DNA of 64,000 nt from Hoplostethus atlanticus (Eukaryota; Chordata; Actinopteri; Trachichthyiformes; Trachichthyidae). Below the pieces are notes generated by a model that saw only the letters and a list, made by a program, of their open reading frames with translations, searched no databases and was not told the DNA's origin. The stretch covers positions 1,388,501 to 1,452,500 of the forward strand of contig JAXDDX010000012.1 of NCBI GenBank assembly GCA_034670405.1, read 5' to 3'. This document shows, piece by piece, positions 33,231 to 46,796 of this stretch (its first letter is position 1; each line of letters starts with the position of its first letter). Made by a program: the position numbers and the translations under genes.

Positions 33231-36200
33231 AATAATAAACATACTGAATATCAGCACAATTTATTGGCTTTTGGCAGCTTCAGTGCACCTGGTCAAAGAG
33301 CCAATCCACCCAGACCATTGTTGAATAAAACTCTGATGTATCGTCGCTTTGTTCAGCAAAAGCAGTTTATTTACTTGCAGCATGGAGAGAAGTACACGGA
33401 TGGCGGGGAGAGATCTACGTCCATCTCCACGGTCATCCTCCTAAACCCAGAGGGAGGTTTTAGCCGGCTGGGTGATGTTTCTTATCTTGTTTACTGGATT
33501 CAGTAGCATTCCACTCTGGCCTTCAGTACTTTCCCACACAGAGTACATTGATTCATAGGTTAATACTGAGATCATAATAGTATCATAATAGATCATAACT
33601 TTTTATTTTTATTACAAAATATTAACATCATAACAGCACTTAATGGTTAAGGCATAATATCCACCATTTACCGGTCAGGTCCGTCAGTCGAGCTCCCCAA
33701 GTTGACCAGGCCTCTCTCAGTCCTCTTCACAGCACCGTGGTCTGTTTGGAAACTGGAGAGCTCAGAGATAAACAGCAGGGCCTTTTGCTTATCTGGTCTG
33801 TCTGTCCCTCCGCCCGGTACAAGGCAGCTGCCCAAAGCCCTCCGGGGTCAGAGTGGCATCCAGTGGGAAAACTGTGAGACGGGACAGGTTGTTTCTTTGT
33901 TCTGCGGTGCTGTGTGCTTGTCTTGGCAGGTCAGGTGTGGCCAGTGGTTTTAGTGACCTCACCCTAACCTCTGTGTTTGAAGCTCTCACTGGGATGCCTC
34001 TCTGAGCTTGGTTCGGCCCAAAGACAACGGGGCCGGCGCTTGTTTTAAAAGCACAAATTAGACATGAAGGCCAAGTAGTCTAAGGGGCTGGACTAAAGCT
34101 CCAGTCTCTGCGGAGGCGTGGGTTCAAATCCCTTTGGGCGGCAGGATGGTTAGTGGTTAGTGAAGTCGTACCCCAACTGGAAGGCCCACGCTCAGTCCCC
34201 CTACGCAGCCATACCTACCGAAGTATTGAGCAAGACACTGGATGACCCTGCCTCCAAACCAGAGGGCGAAAAGACAGTTTCCTCTGGTGAATCAATAAAA
34301 TACATTTAAAAAACCCAGCTCTCCTCCTCTTCTCAGGGCTTGTGTTGATAGGATAGAACGTAATTGTGAAAAAGGGGGAAGTGGACTTTGAAACATTAAT
34401 ATGTTGAGACGTGGGCCGGTCCCCGGGGGGTTGCATCTGAACAAGTCAGGCCAAGCAAACAGAGGAGACTCTTTGCTGTGGCCCGCGTGAACTGGGAATC
34501 AGGAGGTCCACTGTAGCTCGACTAGCCTCTGAAACACTAAGCTCCATGAGTCAGGTGTGTTTTTGTGGGTGGGTGAGCGGTGAAGTTATACAGGTAGCTA
34601 TCTCACATGACGCCTGTTAGACTGTTTGGAGAATAGAAGTAAAAACAGGGCAAGAGAGAGAGAGAGAGAGAGTCATAGAGCATGAAGGCTCTTTCCTCCC
34701 TCTGCCCTGCCCAGCTCTGCTATTCATCATCGGGAGGGGGGGGGGGGGACTGTTTACTGCCGGGGTCAAGGTCCCAAGAACATGTTTACGGGCTCTCTCT
34801 GAAGAGCCATTGTTGTTAAAGCGCACCCCGTGCATGCAACGGCCACACTGAAGATCATATCTAGCAGGGCCCCTCTGCCCTCGGGCCGATAGGAGCCCGT
34901 TTTAACCACATTCAATGCCACAAAAGAACATTTAAAACCCGTTAAGGTTTTGAGGATGAGATGTCCGCCGCGCTCGGTTATCGATCGCCCACGGCTGCTT
35001 ATTTATTCTTCCACATTAATGTAAATGTCATTGAATTTGCCCTGAGACATGGTGAATTAAACATAACATTATATTTCCACGGCCAGACTTTATACTTCCA
35101 TAACCTGAGCGCTGGAAGCAGGAGCTCTGGATTTCATTTGCCTTTTTTTTTTCAGCGTGGGAGGTTACCAGACCACTCTAACCTTTTTAACATTAACTTT
35201 TCTTTTTTTTTTTCCCTCTCAAAAGATCTTTGTGATAATCCTCTTCTTCCCCCCCTTTGCTCTTTTGGTTCCCCTGTGGGGTGTATACTGAAAAATGCTT
35301 TTACTGCAGCTCTACGTCTCTACTCCCCCTCTTCATTACCCATCACTCCTCTTCCTCTCCACCACAGCTTCGCCAAAACCCTTCCTAGCCCAGCCCAGCT
35401 CGGCCCAGGCCAGCCCAGCAAAGCCCAGCCCAGCTCCCAGTGGCATCCTGTGTGGTTGGGGCCGTGGTGGCGTCCCTCATCTGTGGAACATTAAGAGTGA
35501 GAAGCAGATTAAGCCTGTCTCCCAAACACTGGGCAGACCACTGAGGTCTGGACCCAGAGAGAGTGAAGGGAGCCGTGGGGGCGAGGAACAAATTACATTT
35601 ATTTAGTCGCTGTAGCTTTTTGTGTACTTCTGCTTTTTGAATATTTTGAAAGTTGGTGATTTTACTTTCAGTTTAAGAATGTTTTGACTGGAGGATTGAA
35701 CTTTGCAAAATGTTTAAATCTGTTTCAGAGTACTTCGTAGGCCCCCGTAGCAACACAAACGGGCCAACAGTAAATGACATCAGCATCAAACCTGGTAGTA
35801 TGTGGAGGTAATGTTAACTCACTGTAACAAAAAAAATCTCAAATGTATCCATGATAGTAGCTAAGTTAGCATTAGCCAAGAAGCCTTCCATCCAGCTACA
35901 GTATTATTGGTTTGCGTCCGTGGTTGTCTAGCTAGTTGGCTAACCCGCTAGCTAGCTGGATAGCTAGTAGCAACACAAACATCAATTTTGTAACGTTATT
36001 GAGTAATGGGGATCTTGTATCACCTATTTTGTCTCCACTTATTATCAAATAGTGACATGAATCTGAGAATATTTCTACAAAAACATGATGAGCAGTATCA
36101 ACAGTTCATTTACAGAAAGTAAACAGTAATCCAAGTTGCAGTTGTGACTTGTGACACTATATTTTAACCTCTTTTTGTTATTATTCTTCAACCTGCAGTC

Positions 36201-36998
36201 CTTTTTGCATCACATGGGATATATATATATATGTGTGTGTGTAACAATGCCTGTGTTTTTAAGCTACTGTTTATTCTTTACTGAGCATTTTAAATGAGCT
36301 ACCTTTTACTTTGTACATTTTTACGCCAGCGAATTTACCTCTGCTTAAGCAGAATTTCAAAGTACCAGTGCATCTGCTTGAGTTTGGTATTTCGGTACTC
36401 TTAATTTCCACTCCTGTGTGGGGGTTAGTGAGCGGGGATGTGGGCATGGGGATGGGGGTGGTGGGGGGCAGGAGTCAGGGTTAGTGTGGCAGTCTGGGAC
36501 AGACAGACATAATTCAGACCAGAGGTGGAACCTGAGAGCCCTGCAGTCTGACAGGAAGCGCTGGCTTAACTCCTGTCCCATTTAGGAGCTGACAAGAGGC
36601 CTGGCCTGGTCTGGAATGGGTCGGCTTTGAGGGGATCAGGGTTAGCCGAGGCTGGACTCAAACAGGCCTCTACTGGACCGAACTGGAAAAATATTCAACT
36701 TAACAAACAACTTAATTTAATATTGTATTCAGGCTTAAAATCTTTAACATTTTTGAAAAATGTCTGCAAAATGTATGAAATAATTGCACTTGCAATTTAC
36801 TCCTAATCCAGCTTTTTGCTCGATTGTGTTTGGTTCCCATGCCGTGGCAGTTGTGCTCATAATATTAAACTTTTTCCACTTTTCTCTTCGCCAGTTTACG
36901 TTGCCACCTATCCCGTCATGCCATGCCCACACAGGCATCCTTGTGAAATCGTGTCTGGTCTGCAACTACTCTAAGGTGTAGTCATGTATTACATCTGC
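33231..36998. other. Gene-free region
   Basis: No exon recognised. Contains the tRNA-Leu-like repeat, a G run (34736-34749), a Pro/Gln-codon-like CCCAGCC repeat (35390-35430), and an AT-rich unique block at 34930-35140 that may be a conserved element. Long frames here (for example 34961-35494) show no domain. Confidence 0.6.
34062..34145 (+). repeat. tRNA-Leu-like pseudogene or SINE head
   Basis: The anticodon-arm and variable-arm region 'gctggactaaagctccagtc' then 'tctgcggaggcgtgggttca' closely follows tRNA-Leu (AAG). However, the anticodon would be AAA, the T stem has a mismatch, and the acceptor ends do not pair. The following 'ggttagtgaagtcg..gagcaagacactgg' resembles a SINE body, so I call it a tRNA-derived repeat, not a working tRNA. 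Confidence 0.65.
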
Positions 36999-37130
36999 CC
37001 TGTGATGGACTGGCGACCTGTCCAGGGTGTTTTCCTGCCTTCCACCCAATGCATGCTGGGATAGGCTCCAGCCCCCCTGTGCCCTGAATAGGAATAAGTG
37101 GGTATAGAAAATGAATTAATGAATGTATCT
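36999..37130 (+). mobile_element. LINE 3' tail (teleost L2/CR1-like)
   Basis: 'tggactggcgacctgtccag', 'ccacccaatgcatgctggga', 'taggctccagcccccctgtg' and a terminal 'gaaaatgaattaatgaatg' are the standard 3' tail of a widespread fish non-LTR retroelement. 5'-truncated, no coding sequence. Confidence 0.8.
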
Positions 37131-38369
37131 GAAAAAACCCACATCACATCTTGATTTCAGCCAGTCAACACTCCTTCAGTGAGTGATTGACACCATCACT
37201 GATGTTGTTGTTAATAAGTCCATAAACACTGTGACTTGGATGACTAACAGACTGGTGCCATGTTTGAGCCCCTGTCTGGAAGAGTGGAAAACATGCCCGT
37301 ATAACTGCCTCTGCCTTTAATATGTCGTGCTGGGAGCGCAGGGAGAATCTGCTCCTATTAAAATAAAATGCTGCGTTAAGAGCGGAGCGTTGTTGAGTCC
37401 AAGGGATCTACAGTTGTGGCTTCAGAGACAAGGGGGGCGTGTAAAATCAGAGGTATTTTGAATGTAGCTAGGGCTTATAAATGTCAGAAATCCACGTACA
37501 AGTCTCCTGTGTGTGTTTGAAAGAGGCTTTAACCAGGCGGTGACGTTTCCTCCTATTCTCAAAAAGCAACTCTTGGTTTTTGTCTCCAAGTATGGCCGTG
37601 CGGTGGTTTTTGAGTGCGTTTGATTTTACGTGTTGCAAATGTGTTGCGGTGTGTATTTCATTTCAGCATGCCTCGGCCTCCTGCTGGTCAAGCTCGTTCG
37701 CTGTGATCTCAGCTTCCACTCCTTGATATTTTCACGTCATAAATTCCACAATTTCACCTAAAACACAACACAACACACCTAATACTCGTCCACCTTGTAG
37801 CCCTGCTGTGTACGTGTGAATTAGAGAGAGACGGTGTGGATCAGTGTGTGCGTGAGTGAGAGAGACACATCGTTGTTGGCAGGACCTTTCTGTTCTCACA
37901 GCGGCGTCCAGGAATTTTTTCATCGTCAATTTCCCTGTTTTTCGTGGCCTGAGCGTGTGATGTCATCTGCATGGATTTCCAGCACCATGACGGCTACTCC
38001 TCTCGCTTCCCTCCTCTGGCGCTGCACCGCTTCTGATACCTGCTCTGCAGAACTCAAATAAAAACTGAAGTTGGCTGGACTTCATCTCCATCTTGCTGCC
38101 TTTTACCATATCACCCTTAAGTGGTAGTATATGGTTGGTTATATTCTTCTATGTCTTGTTAATATTTTTCTTTGCTGTGTCCTATCATCTGCTGCTGCTG
38201 TGGATGAGAGCATCAGCTAAACGTGTCTCTGCACATTTGCTTGCCTGTAAATGTGTACTTCTCATTTTCTGTCCTGTGTATTTTATACGTTTCAACATCA
38301 GTGTTAACATGTGCAGTGAGCCTAATGTTTATGTCTGACTGTGCAGCCAAAGTGGATATGAGAGCCTGT

Positions 38370-38500
38370 AAGGGTAACGGGGGGGGGGGGGTGGGGCTGG
38401 TGGTGCGGCGCGGGGGTGGGGAGGGGGGGGGATGGGGAGCTGAGTGGGACATGGCAGCAGCCCTATAAAACTGCAAACAGGAACCAGATGACATACGATT
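38370..38500 (+). promoter_or_regulatory. G-rich tract followed by a TATA box: candidate promoter
   Basis: A run of G blocks (about 38379-38433), able to form a G-quadruplex, is followed by CCCTATAAAACTGC (TATA motif at about 38463-38469). A start would fall near 38495. No downstream protein frame is convincing. Motif-level evidence only. Confidence 0.3.
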
Positions 38501-41500
38501 AGCGCTGACAGACTGACAGGCAGGCTTCCCCTCCACGCTGTTAGCAGGGGTCCGAGGAGGGTTGCTGCTTAGTCCGACCACAGACCCAAACCGTCCCGGA
38601 CAGACAGCACCACACTTTATCAACGTCTCAAAAACCTGATTCCACAGGGCACGGCGTCTTAAACTATGGGTCAGGACGCAAAATGCAGATTTCTGGCAGG
38701 GCTGCTGGTAGTTGTAATGTAGGCACGACTTCTCATTTCCAGCAGCATCACTTCTACTGCTGTAAGAGCATCAGCTGAAATGCACCATAAAATCAAAACC
38801 ACATTCTGTATTCCTAATTTTCTATCCAAACTCGAGTTCCCATGACCTTGTTGCGGTGAGGTTTCTGAACTATTGAACAACGCAGAAGTCGGGGTAGCGT
38901 GGTCCTGGGCGCTGTGCTCCGGGCGAGCTCCCCCAGAACTAGTCTCCTATTAATTAGATTTGAGAGGCAAACAACGACGTGACCAGGACAGGACGTTTCT
39001 CACGACCTGAGGAGAACTCCTCAGTGACACAATCTTCTGGTGTGTAATCACATTTGGGATGTTATTATCCCTTCTTGTGTGTGTGATTGGCATCAGTGAG
39101 CTGGAGCAGGTTCCCACACCAAGTATAACATTATTGAAACTGAAGCTCAACAAGTGCTGGCGAGTAACTAATATCTGCTATTTTATTTTGAAATATGAAT
39201 TGTCTTGGTATTGAATATTATTGGTCAAGGAAAAATCTTAACATGGTTTTAAAACATTGCTCATGTTGCACATTTTTCAATAAAAGTAATAGGAGTAGAC
39301 CAATATTCTCCTTTTATTATATTTTGATATTGATCAGTCAATGTTGTCCACTTTTGATATGATGGATGTTTGTTTTTATTACATTTTTATTGTAGAATTA
39401 ATCTATACTGGTTGTCTATGGAAGCCCTTAATCTGAACTGATTATAGTGGCATTTTGATCCGATTCCACAGTTTGAACCACATTAACCAAGTTATTATCC
39501 TGGGTTTCAATAGAGAGTTTTAGTGTCTTGTGGTCTAAATAGTATTTCAGAGTCTTTCCCACCCTGACAAGAATAAAAATCACCAAATTGGATTTTCTTT
39601 CATTTGGCATTAAAGTAATCCAAAATATTTTTTAATATTGGCACAAAATAGTGGCCATTGGCAGCTTCAGCCCAGTATCAGTACCAGCCTTCAAAACCCC
39701 ATTGATTGAACCAGGTGTCTACCTATTGCGTTTGGATGCCGTGCAGATGATTAGGCTGCCTCGTGTGTTCAGGCTGGTTCTGCTCCAGCAGCAGGGTGAG
39801 TGACAGGGGCCTGCTGAGTGCTCTGCTAATGACACTCATTCCCTTCCATGTCTGTCTCCACGGTAGCTTACCCCTGCAACCAGTTCCCCATGTCTGCTGG
39901 CTGCAGCACACAGCACCAATCAGCTCCTACCTGCTTCCCATAAAGCAGAGGAACACTCCCTCTCTCTCTCTCGCCACAGAAAGGAGAAGGAAAAAACTCC
40001 AGTATGAGGACAGGATGGCAAGAACTACAACAGTACACAATAACAAAAATAACATTAAAAATGAAGTAAAAAGATAATTTCGATGCAGGTCAGGATTTTA
40101 TTTTGTCAAGTGCCATTTTCTGGATACTAGTTGAAGTAAGTGAAACTACAAGTGGGATTATCTCATCCCACCGGCAGAATTTTTCACTCGTTTGAAGAAA
40201 GTTTTCGATTTTACTGGCAGCGAAGAGTAATGGTTTGAAAAATATAAACTTTTAATACCCAGAAATCAAGTAAACTTCACACACATGTTTACCAAGCCTG
40301 TGATGCTTCATACCAAAGGATACTAAAGGAAACCAAAAGGGACCAGAGAGGCAAAACATCTAACATTGGAGAGTCCAGCTTTCTCTGGACAGAGCGCTCA
40401 GTTTGGATCCATCAGGTCCTGTGGTCGGAGAAGTGTACATACCTGACACTAGGATTTCATTTGGGCAAAATCTATGAGGTTTAAATGAGAGGGGGATTGG
40501 ATGCTCTTCTGTGTTGGAGCCCCATTTTGTGGTTTAGGCTGATAAAAGATATATAAAAATCTTCAAATGTGACTTGTTATGACGGGCATGTTTTGCAGAG
40601 AAGGAAGATGGCTCACTGCTGTTTCCGAGTGTCTTAGAGGGAGGTGATTTACGGTGAAAAAGATTGAAAAACAAGACAAAAAAAGAAAGAATGAAACTGG
40701 AAAATCTCAAGAAAAGAAGAGAAAGGAAAACAGGGGGAGAGCGGGACGGTGCCTGCCTCAGGTAGTGTGTCCCAGGCAGAGCAGAGACAGGAAGAAATGC
40801 CCAGCAGGAGGGCGGGATCATTATGATATCCTGTTACAGCCTGGAGCAGCCTACCAACTACAGTTTAGTAGATGTTACTCCCTCCCTCCCTCTCCCTCTC
40901 TCTCTCCTTCTCTCTCTCTCTCCCTTTGTCTCTCTCTCGCACATACACAAGACACACACACACACATCAGCAAGGGACACATAGATGCATCTCTCTCATT
41001 TCTCATCTAAACTCCTTCATCCTCTCTCACCTTTTTCTTTCTCGGTACAGTTTCATCCTCTTTTTTTCCCCTCCACGCCATGAACCGGTCTCCTCCTTTA
41101 ACCTTCTCTCTTTCTGTTTGGTAGCCTGCACCCCCCCACCCCCCCTCCTCCCCACCCCTCCCTTCCTGGCTTGTGTTCCCTCTCAGTTTTTATTGCACAC
41201 AATGATTATGTCTCATTGAGGTTGCCCTACCTTTTCATTTCCATGCAACCAACTCCCAATTACGCTCATCAAAGACGGAAAGGAGGGGGACGCAGGTTCG
41301 GTTACAGTTTCAAACGGCGCTAGACTTCCTGCTGCCGAGGAGGGAGCTGCAGGAAAACAGGGCCGGTGTTTTTTCTCTGAATGATAAAAGCCGACGTTTT
41401 GCAGACATGACACGCATCTCCAAAATGGCCGTAAAAGTCTGAAACAGAAGCGTAATAGTAGTTTTTCCCCCCTCTACGCTGAAATGTTGACCTGTTTAGA

Positions 41501-43402
41501 CAGAGGCCTGTTCCGAAAACACACATTACGCCACAGAGGCAACATCTCATTTAGGCTACCTCTAAAACACTCCAAAACGGCTTCATCCTGAGGTAAATAC
41601 AGATCCAAATAAAAACACACACGCTCAATCATAAAAGGTCAGAAGTGAAACACCAATGACGTCGCAGCAGTGTAGCTGTTGTACTTTGGCATCGCTCCCT
41701 TCCCCATTAATCCCTCAGGCAGCAACACTTGCCCCACCAGAAACAGTTGCCATTTTATGTTTGCCATTAGTGGAGGTGCTGAGAGGGTTGAAAGTATAAT
41801 GACTTTCTCGACAAAGCCACAGCTTTATGAGTGTTTAGCAGAAGACGTGCCACACAGTGAGATGCTGCGTGGAGCGGAGGCGGCATAGTTGGAAAGGTTT
41901 TTTTTTTCTTTCTACCCATTCAGCGAATTTGTCCAAATTCCATTCCTGCTCTCCTGATTCGTTGCCACACATGCCAAACCGAAGTGTAATTGCATGCACG
42001 TTTATGAGATCCACTTGGCATAGTGGGAGATTTGGTTAAATGAGTGGGACCAAATTGTTTGGAGATTCTCTTTCTCACAGAAATACACACACACACACAC
42101 ACATCCATACACACATTAAATGAAAGGCTTACATTGTCTGTATGCTAACCGTGGTACTTCAGTAAAGGTTAGGGCTATGTCGAGGCATGGCTGGAGGACG
42201 GCGTCAGAGCAGACAGAGAGATTATGTCTGTGTTTTCTGTCATTTACTGCCAAATTATATGTAATAGTTCAAGTCATTATTTGGGTTTCAGTAAATGCCA
42301 TCCCATAGTCAGAGGGAGAAAGAGAGAGAGAGAGAGAGAGAGAGATAGTCTACCAGCTAGCTGCTACCTAGTTTGCTAAATTGAAGATTTTATCAAAGTG
42401 GAAGAGGAACTGGACCAACAGAATCTGCTTATCTAAACTAACAGTGAACCACCAGGCTGTCTTCTCATGGAGTCGGCCAGCCGAGGTTGGACAGCACTGC
42501 AGAATGGCATGACATGCCCTGGCCCGACAAACTGTAGACCATTCCCATCGCATTATTGCATGACATCATATGAATCAGGGTGGGGTCGGCAATCCTGACC
42601 GAAGCAGTCATACCTCTTTCATTTTTAAAGGGACAATAAACCTGAGCCGCTGTGTGCAAGTCTGTTCCTATAGCTGTGGAGGAAGGTTCGGTTCTGAAAC
42701 CGGAGATGCATCACTTGTACTTACAATGAAGAACCCGGCAGAACATTGTGTGGAAAGGATGTTGACGTTGAAAACCTGTGTAAATTTAGAAAAGTAGAAA
42801 GTTCCTGCGACGGCTACCTGCAACGTTTGGTGAAGTTGGGACCTGATTGGGATCAATATTGTTGAAAACAGTTCACAAAGCTGCTTTAATGATTCTTTTA
42901 ACGTAGCCGTTAACTTTTAACGGTTGACGGTGAACTCGACCACTTCCTGTAGGCCTTATAAGGTCAACCGTGTGATACACCAGTGATCCCCTGGAGCTGG
43001 TGGGGGTTTTGCTCAAGGGCACTTCAGCAGGGAGGATTTGTGGACCCTGGTCTTCTGCCTCTACCCACCACCCCTCTTCCTTCAGTCCTCATGAAGTTAT
43101 CCAGACATCTCTTTAATACCCAACTTAGTCATCGACTGTTTGCCAATCTTATGGAGTGCTCTGCTATGTTACGAGCTCGTAAATGGCCAAATCAAACATC
43201 GTCTTTTCCCCGACACCTCCGTTCGGTCCGATTTCCCTCCCCGGAGTTGTTGTCTGTGCTTTCTGTGGTGCGCTGCCAGAGCCACTTGTTATCTCGATAA
43301 TGTGTACTTCGCTCTGGCCTGGGAATGGTTTACCATGGTAATTAGTGTTTGTAAGCCCTTGCCGAAGAAACGGGAAGAAGCACCTGGTGACAAGCCTGCC
43401 TT

Positions 43403-43404
<2 letters not shown>

Positions 43405-43441
<37 letters not shown>
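43405..43441. repeat. (CA)n microsatellite
   Basis: About 18 CA units. Confidence 0.97.
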
Positions 43442-43443
<2 letters not shown>

Positions 43444-44007
43444 GGGAAGCTGAGGGAGGAACAGCTGTTTTTCACTACTGAGTTTCGGCTGTATTTTTCC
43501 CGAGCGAACCTTTTCTTTTTTCTCTCTCTCGCTTCACAAACAAAAGCATGAGAACGGGTATGCCTTGTTAGGGACGTTCCCTCCCGAGGAACCAGGTAAT
43601 CGCACCGCGCCACTCCTTCCAAAACACGAGGCCGCTTGTACGCCGACGGATAATTTCTGCCGTCATTTTCTCTGCAACAGAAGCTTTCCACCAAACGGTG
43701 TAATTCCAGCAGCTCCAGACCTGTCATTTAACCCCCCCGAAAACTGGTTTCAACCAGCTCGGCGGGACTTTCTGACTCTCCGACAAGACATCGAAATACG
43801 CTGACTTAAAGCGGACGCTCTCCCGTTTCATCTCCGATAGTGGTTACCGCCATTGAATTGGATTTGTCCTCAATAGGACACATCCACGAATGTCCCGGGA
43901 CTAGTTGCACTATCAGGAGGGTTGGCGTCAAAGTAAAGGACAAGAAGACGCACAATGACGCACCTCGATATTACTGGAATCATTTCACAGACTTTTTGTG
44001 TTTACGA

Positions 44008-44035
44008 CTTCTTCTTCTTCTTCTTCTTCTTCTTC
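44008..44035. repeat. (CTT)n microsatellite
   Basis: Nine CTT units. Confidence 0.97.
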
Positions 44036-45594
44036 GCAGGGCCCGTCACCCTTTCATTTGAGCATTTCTTACCTCTCATCGTCTCTCTCTTCTTCTACTC
44101 ATTTGTCTCCGTCTGTCCTCATCCCCTTTGGGCTTTGATCCGCTGCCAGGTTATAATGGCTGTGTGGCGCTAAACATACACTCTTGGCGTTTCCAGAGAC
44201 GGAGACGGAGAGCATCGGATGGTATGAGGAGGTAAAGAGTTTGATAACGTGGGAGGAGAAATGACCCGGGCCGCTTCACTTCTAAAGGCCTCGGGGGGGG
44301 GGGGGGCTGAGAGGCGTCATTACTCGACATTATAAATCATTATGGGATTTGGGACTCCACAGCTAGGAGGAATTCGTCCCGTCCAATGAAAAGGCTCCGT
44401 TCATCTTATGCTCTAACGCACAGATAGAGCTGGCACTGTCTGGTTTCCACAGACTTTCGCCTCAAGTTTTTTGGCTATTAACCAATTAACCAATCCCATT
44501 TTTGGCATGTGCTGCGCGCCATAGGAAGCTTTACCATGCAGCAGCGCGCGGTGACGTCGGCCGTCATAAGCTCACAGTTTCCACTCAGCAGCATGATGTC
44601 AAAAGGCTGAGACGCCAAACATGCCCCGAGATCATTACAGGCTTAAATCTATTATACCCCCGAAGCTAGCGGTCGGCGACTCGACCCGCTTTAAACACAC
44701 ATTCACACAACACAGAAACACCGACGTGGTGAGTGAACGCTTCATCAAAAAGTAAAGAAAAAAACAGGTTGAAACACGTGACCAGAAGACTGTACGCTCA
44801 TGTTAAAGGAGGGAGAGTGAGGAGGGAGAGTGAGGAGGGAGAGATGGCGTGTGGATTTGTGTGCTTGTCATGGTCAAGCCAAAGCATTGGCAACGTGAAA
44901 GAGACCTTTTAAAGGGCCAGTTCGCAAAAAAACCCAAAATCAGTGCCACTAAGATGGAAACAAGCGCATTGTGGTGCAGCTGCTGCCACGCTCACAATGC
45001 CCTGTGTATGTGTGTGTGTGTGTGTGCCATGTGTCGTTGACAGTGCATCACTGTGTGTGTGTGTGTGTGACATGTGTTCAAGCTTAACCAGCTCGTTGAC
45101 TGTTTACCCCTCGGCCGTTTTGTTTGTCCTGTCGGCTCGTCGCTTTCACTCTCTGTTTGCCGAAGAAGAACGAGGGAACAAAGAGGAAGAAAGGGACGGA
45201 TGGAAGGAACTAGAGAAAAAAGGAGGGGGGGGGGGAGTAGAGGAGGAACAAACGGCCATGTCGACGGAGGAGGAGAGACAGATAGCGGGCAAATATTTAC
45301 CGTCCCGTCCAGCCGGCTCCCCGGGAGGCCCTGCCTAATGAAAGACGAGGGTGTTTAGAGGAGGGTGCGGCCGTTCAATTACCAGCTCCCACCAGCACAC
45401 AGTAGTTTGTGTACAAACACTCTTTCTACTGTGAGGGGGAGGGGGGTGAGTGTGTGTGTGTGTGTGTAAGGAGGGGAGTTTGTATATGTGTGTGTAGGTG
45501 TGTATGTGTGTGTGTGTGTATTAATTAAAGCGTCTTATGTAGACCCATGCACATTCCTTGATTTTCTCCCAGTGTTTTAATCTAGCTCTTTGTT

Positions 45595-45599
<5 letters not shown>

Positions 45600-45644
<45 letters not shown>

Positions 45645-45725
45645 GGGGGGCGGTTGAGTTTCAGTTGTGGGTGGGGGTTGATGGTTGTGTGTGTGTGTGT
45701 GTGCGTGTGTGTGTGTGTGTGTGTG
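45600..45725. repeat. Compound (GT)n microsatellites
   Basis: GT runs at 45600-45641 and about 45686-45725, separated by G-rich sequence. Confidence 0.97.
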
Positions 45726-45841
45726 GGGGGGTCTTTCCAGCTCTTCATTATGTAAACAGTGTTTACGTTGGCCACTGAGAACCCCCTGAGGGATGTTTAG
45801 ACAGAGCCCTTCATCAGCTAACACTGAAACCATTAGCACCA

Positions 45842-45842
<1 letters not shown>

Positions 45843-45874
<32 letters not shown>
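45843..45874. repeat. (CA)n microsatellite
   Basis: About 16 CA units. Confidence 0.97.
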
Positions 45875-45876
<2 letters not shown>

Positions 45877-45918
45877 ACACAGTGCAAAGACACCTATAGG
45901 CACACACACATACCCCCA

Positions 45919-45974
45919 TTTCTTTCTTTCTTTCTTTCTTTCTGTCTTTCTTTCTTTCTTTCTTTCTTTCTCTC
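45919..45974. repeat. (TTTC)n microsatellite
   Basis: Tetranucleotide run with one TCTG interruption. Confidence 0.97.
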
Positions 45975-46088
45975 TCCTTATTCTAGGAAGGTTTTTTTCA
46001 GGGAGTAGCAGGCAGATATAAAACGGAGCCTCAGTGATTCTCAATTGGGATGGAAGAACCTCTAATCTCTGACATTGTTTATTCTTGA

Positions 46089-46089
<1 letters not shown>

Positions 46090-46161
<72 letters not shown>

Positions 46162-46170
46162 CACACACAC
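46090..46170. repeat. Long (CA)n microsatellite
   Basis: About 40 CA units with one GC interruption; the longest internal CA array in the window. Confidence 0.97.
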
Positions 46171-46796
46171 TACCACACAACTCACAACCTATTCCAGATA
46201 GCCTCCATGTCTAAACGGGGTGAAAGGGGGAGTTACAAGCTACAAACTTTTTACCTCACATCTCTCAAAAACAACTCCCTCGCTCTGCGGCGTGGCGAGA
46301 AAGAGCCGAGGCTGCAAAGGCCATGAGGTTTCCATCCAACGAACACAATACCATTCCCTCTATGTCACCGAGCACCCCGTGTCAGCCAGCGCTCTCGCCG
46401 GGCATCCAAGTCTCATACTCTAAATTTAATCAAAATCATACTTCTTGTCCAAAAGCAAGCCTCTGCACACATCATAGCTGAACGTATAGCTTGTGTAGGT
46501 CCTGTAATCAGACGCTGAGGGTGTACGGACGGCTAATTGGAACTGGCAGCAAAGGAGCGAGCGGGAGCCAAGCGCTTGAGAAAGTAGGAAGAAAGACATT
46601 GGAAGAGGCACGTAGTTCAAACATCCTCTCGTATACGTTGTGCAACTCTGTTTATGTCCGGCTGGGCCTGCTCCCGCCGGCAGCCGGCCCCCGTCAAACC
46701 AGGGGGACACTGAGCAGTGGCTGCTACGTAGGAGGGGATTCAACCGGTGCCACGGCGGCTGGCGGCATGGCTTCTGCTGCGGATCGTCCCTCAGCA

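Larger units (their letters stand above)
37131..46796. other. Gene-free region with microsatellites
   Basis: No exon recognised. Apart from separately listed items it includes a repeat fragment at 40115-40200 similar to part of bambi intron 1 and CT-rich low complexity at 40878-40945. A GA run lies near 42318-42345, a SINE-tail fragment near 43000-43035, and an A/G-rich tract at 45160-45260. Confidence 0.6.

Noticed and set aside
34062-34145. Functional tRNA-Leu gene
   Set aside because: The anticodon would be AAA, the T stem has a mismatch, and the acceptor arms do not pair. It looks like a tRNA-derived repeat.
34961-35494. 177-codon plus-strand frame
   Set aside because: Composition follows AT-rich and CCCAGCC repeats; no domain, no splice context, no homologue I recognise.
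45582-46185. Frames encoding Cys/Val or His/Thr strings
   Set aside because: Pure translations of GT/CA and TTTC microsatellites.
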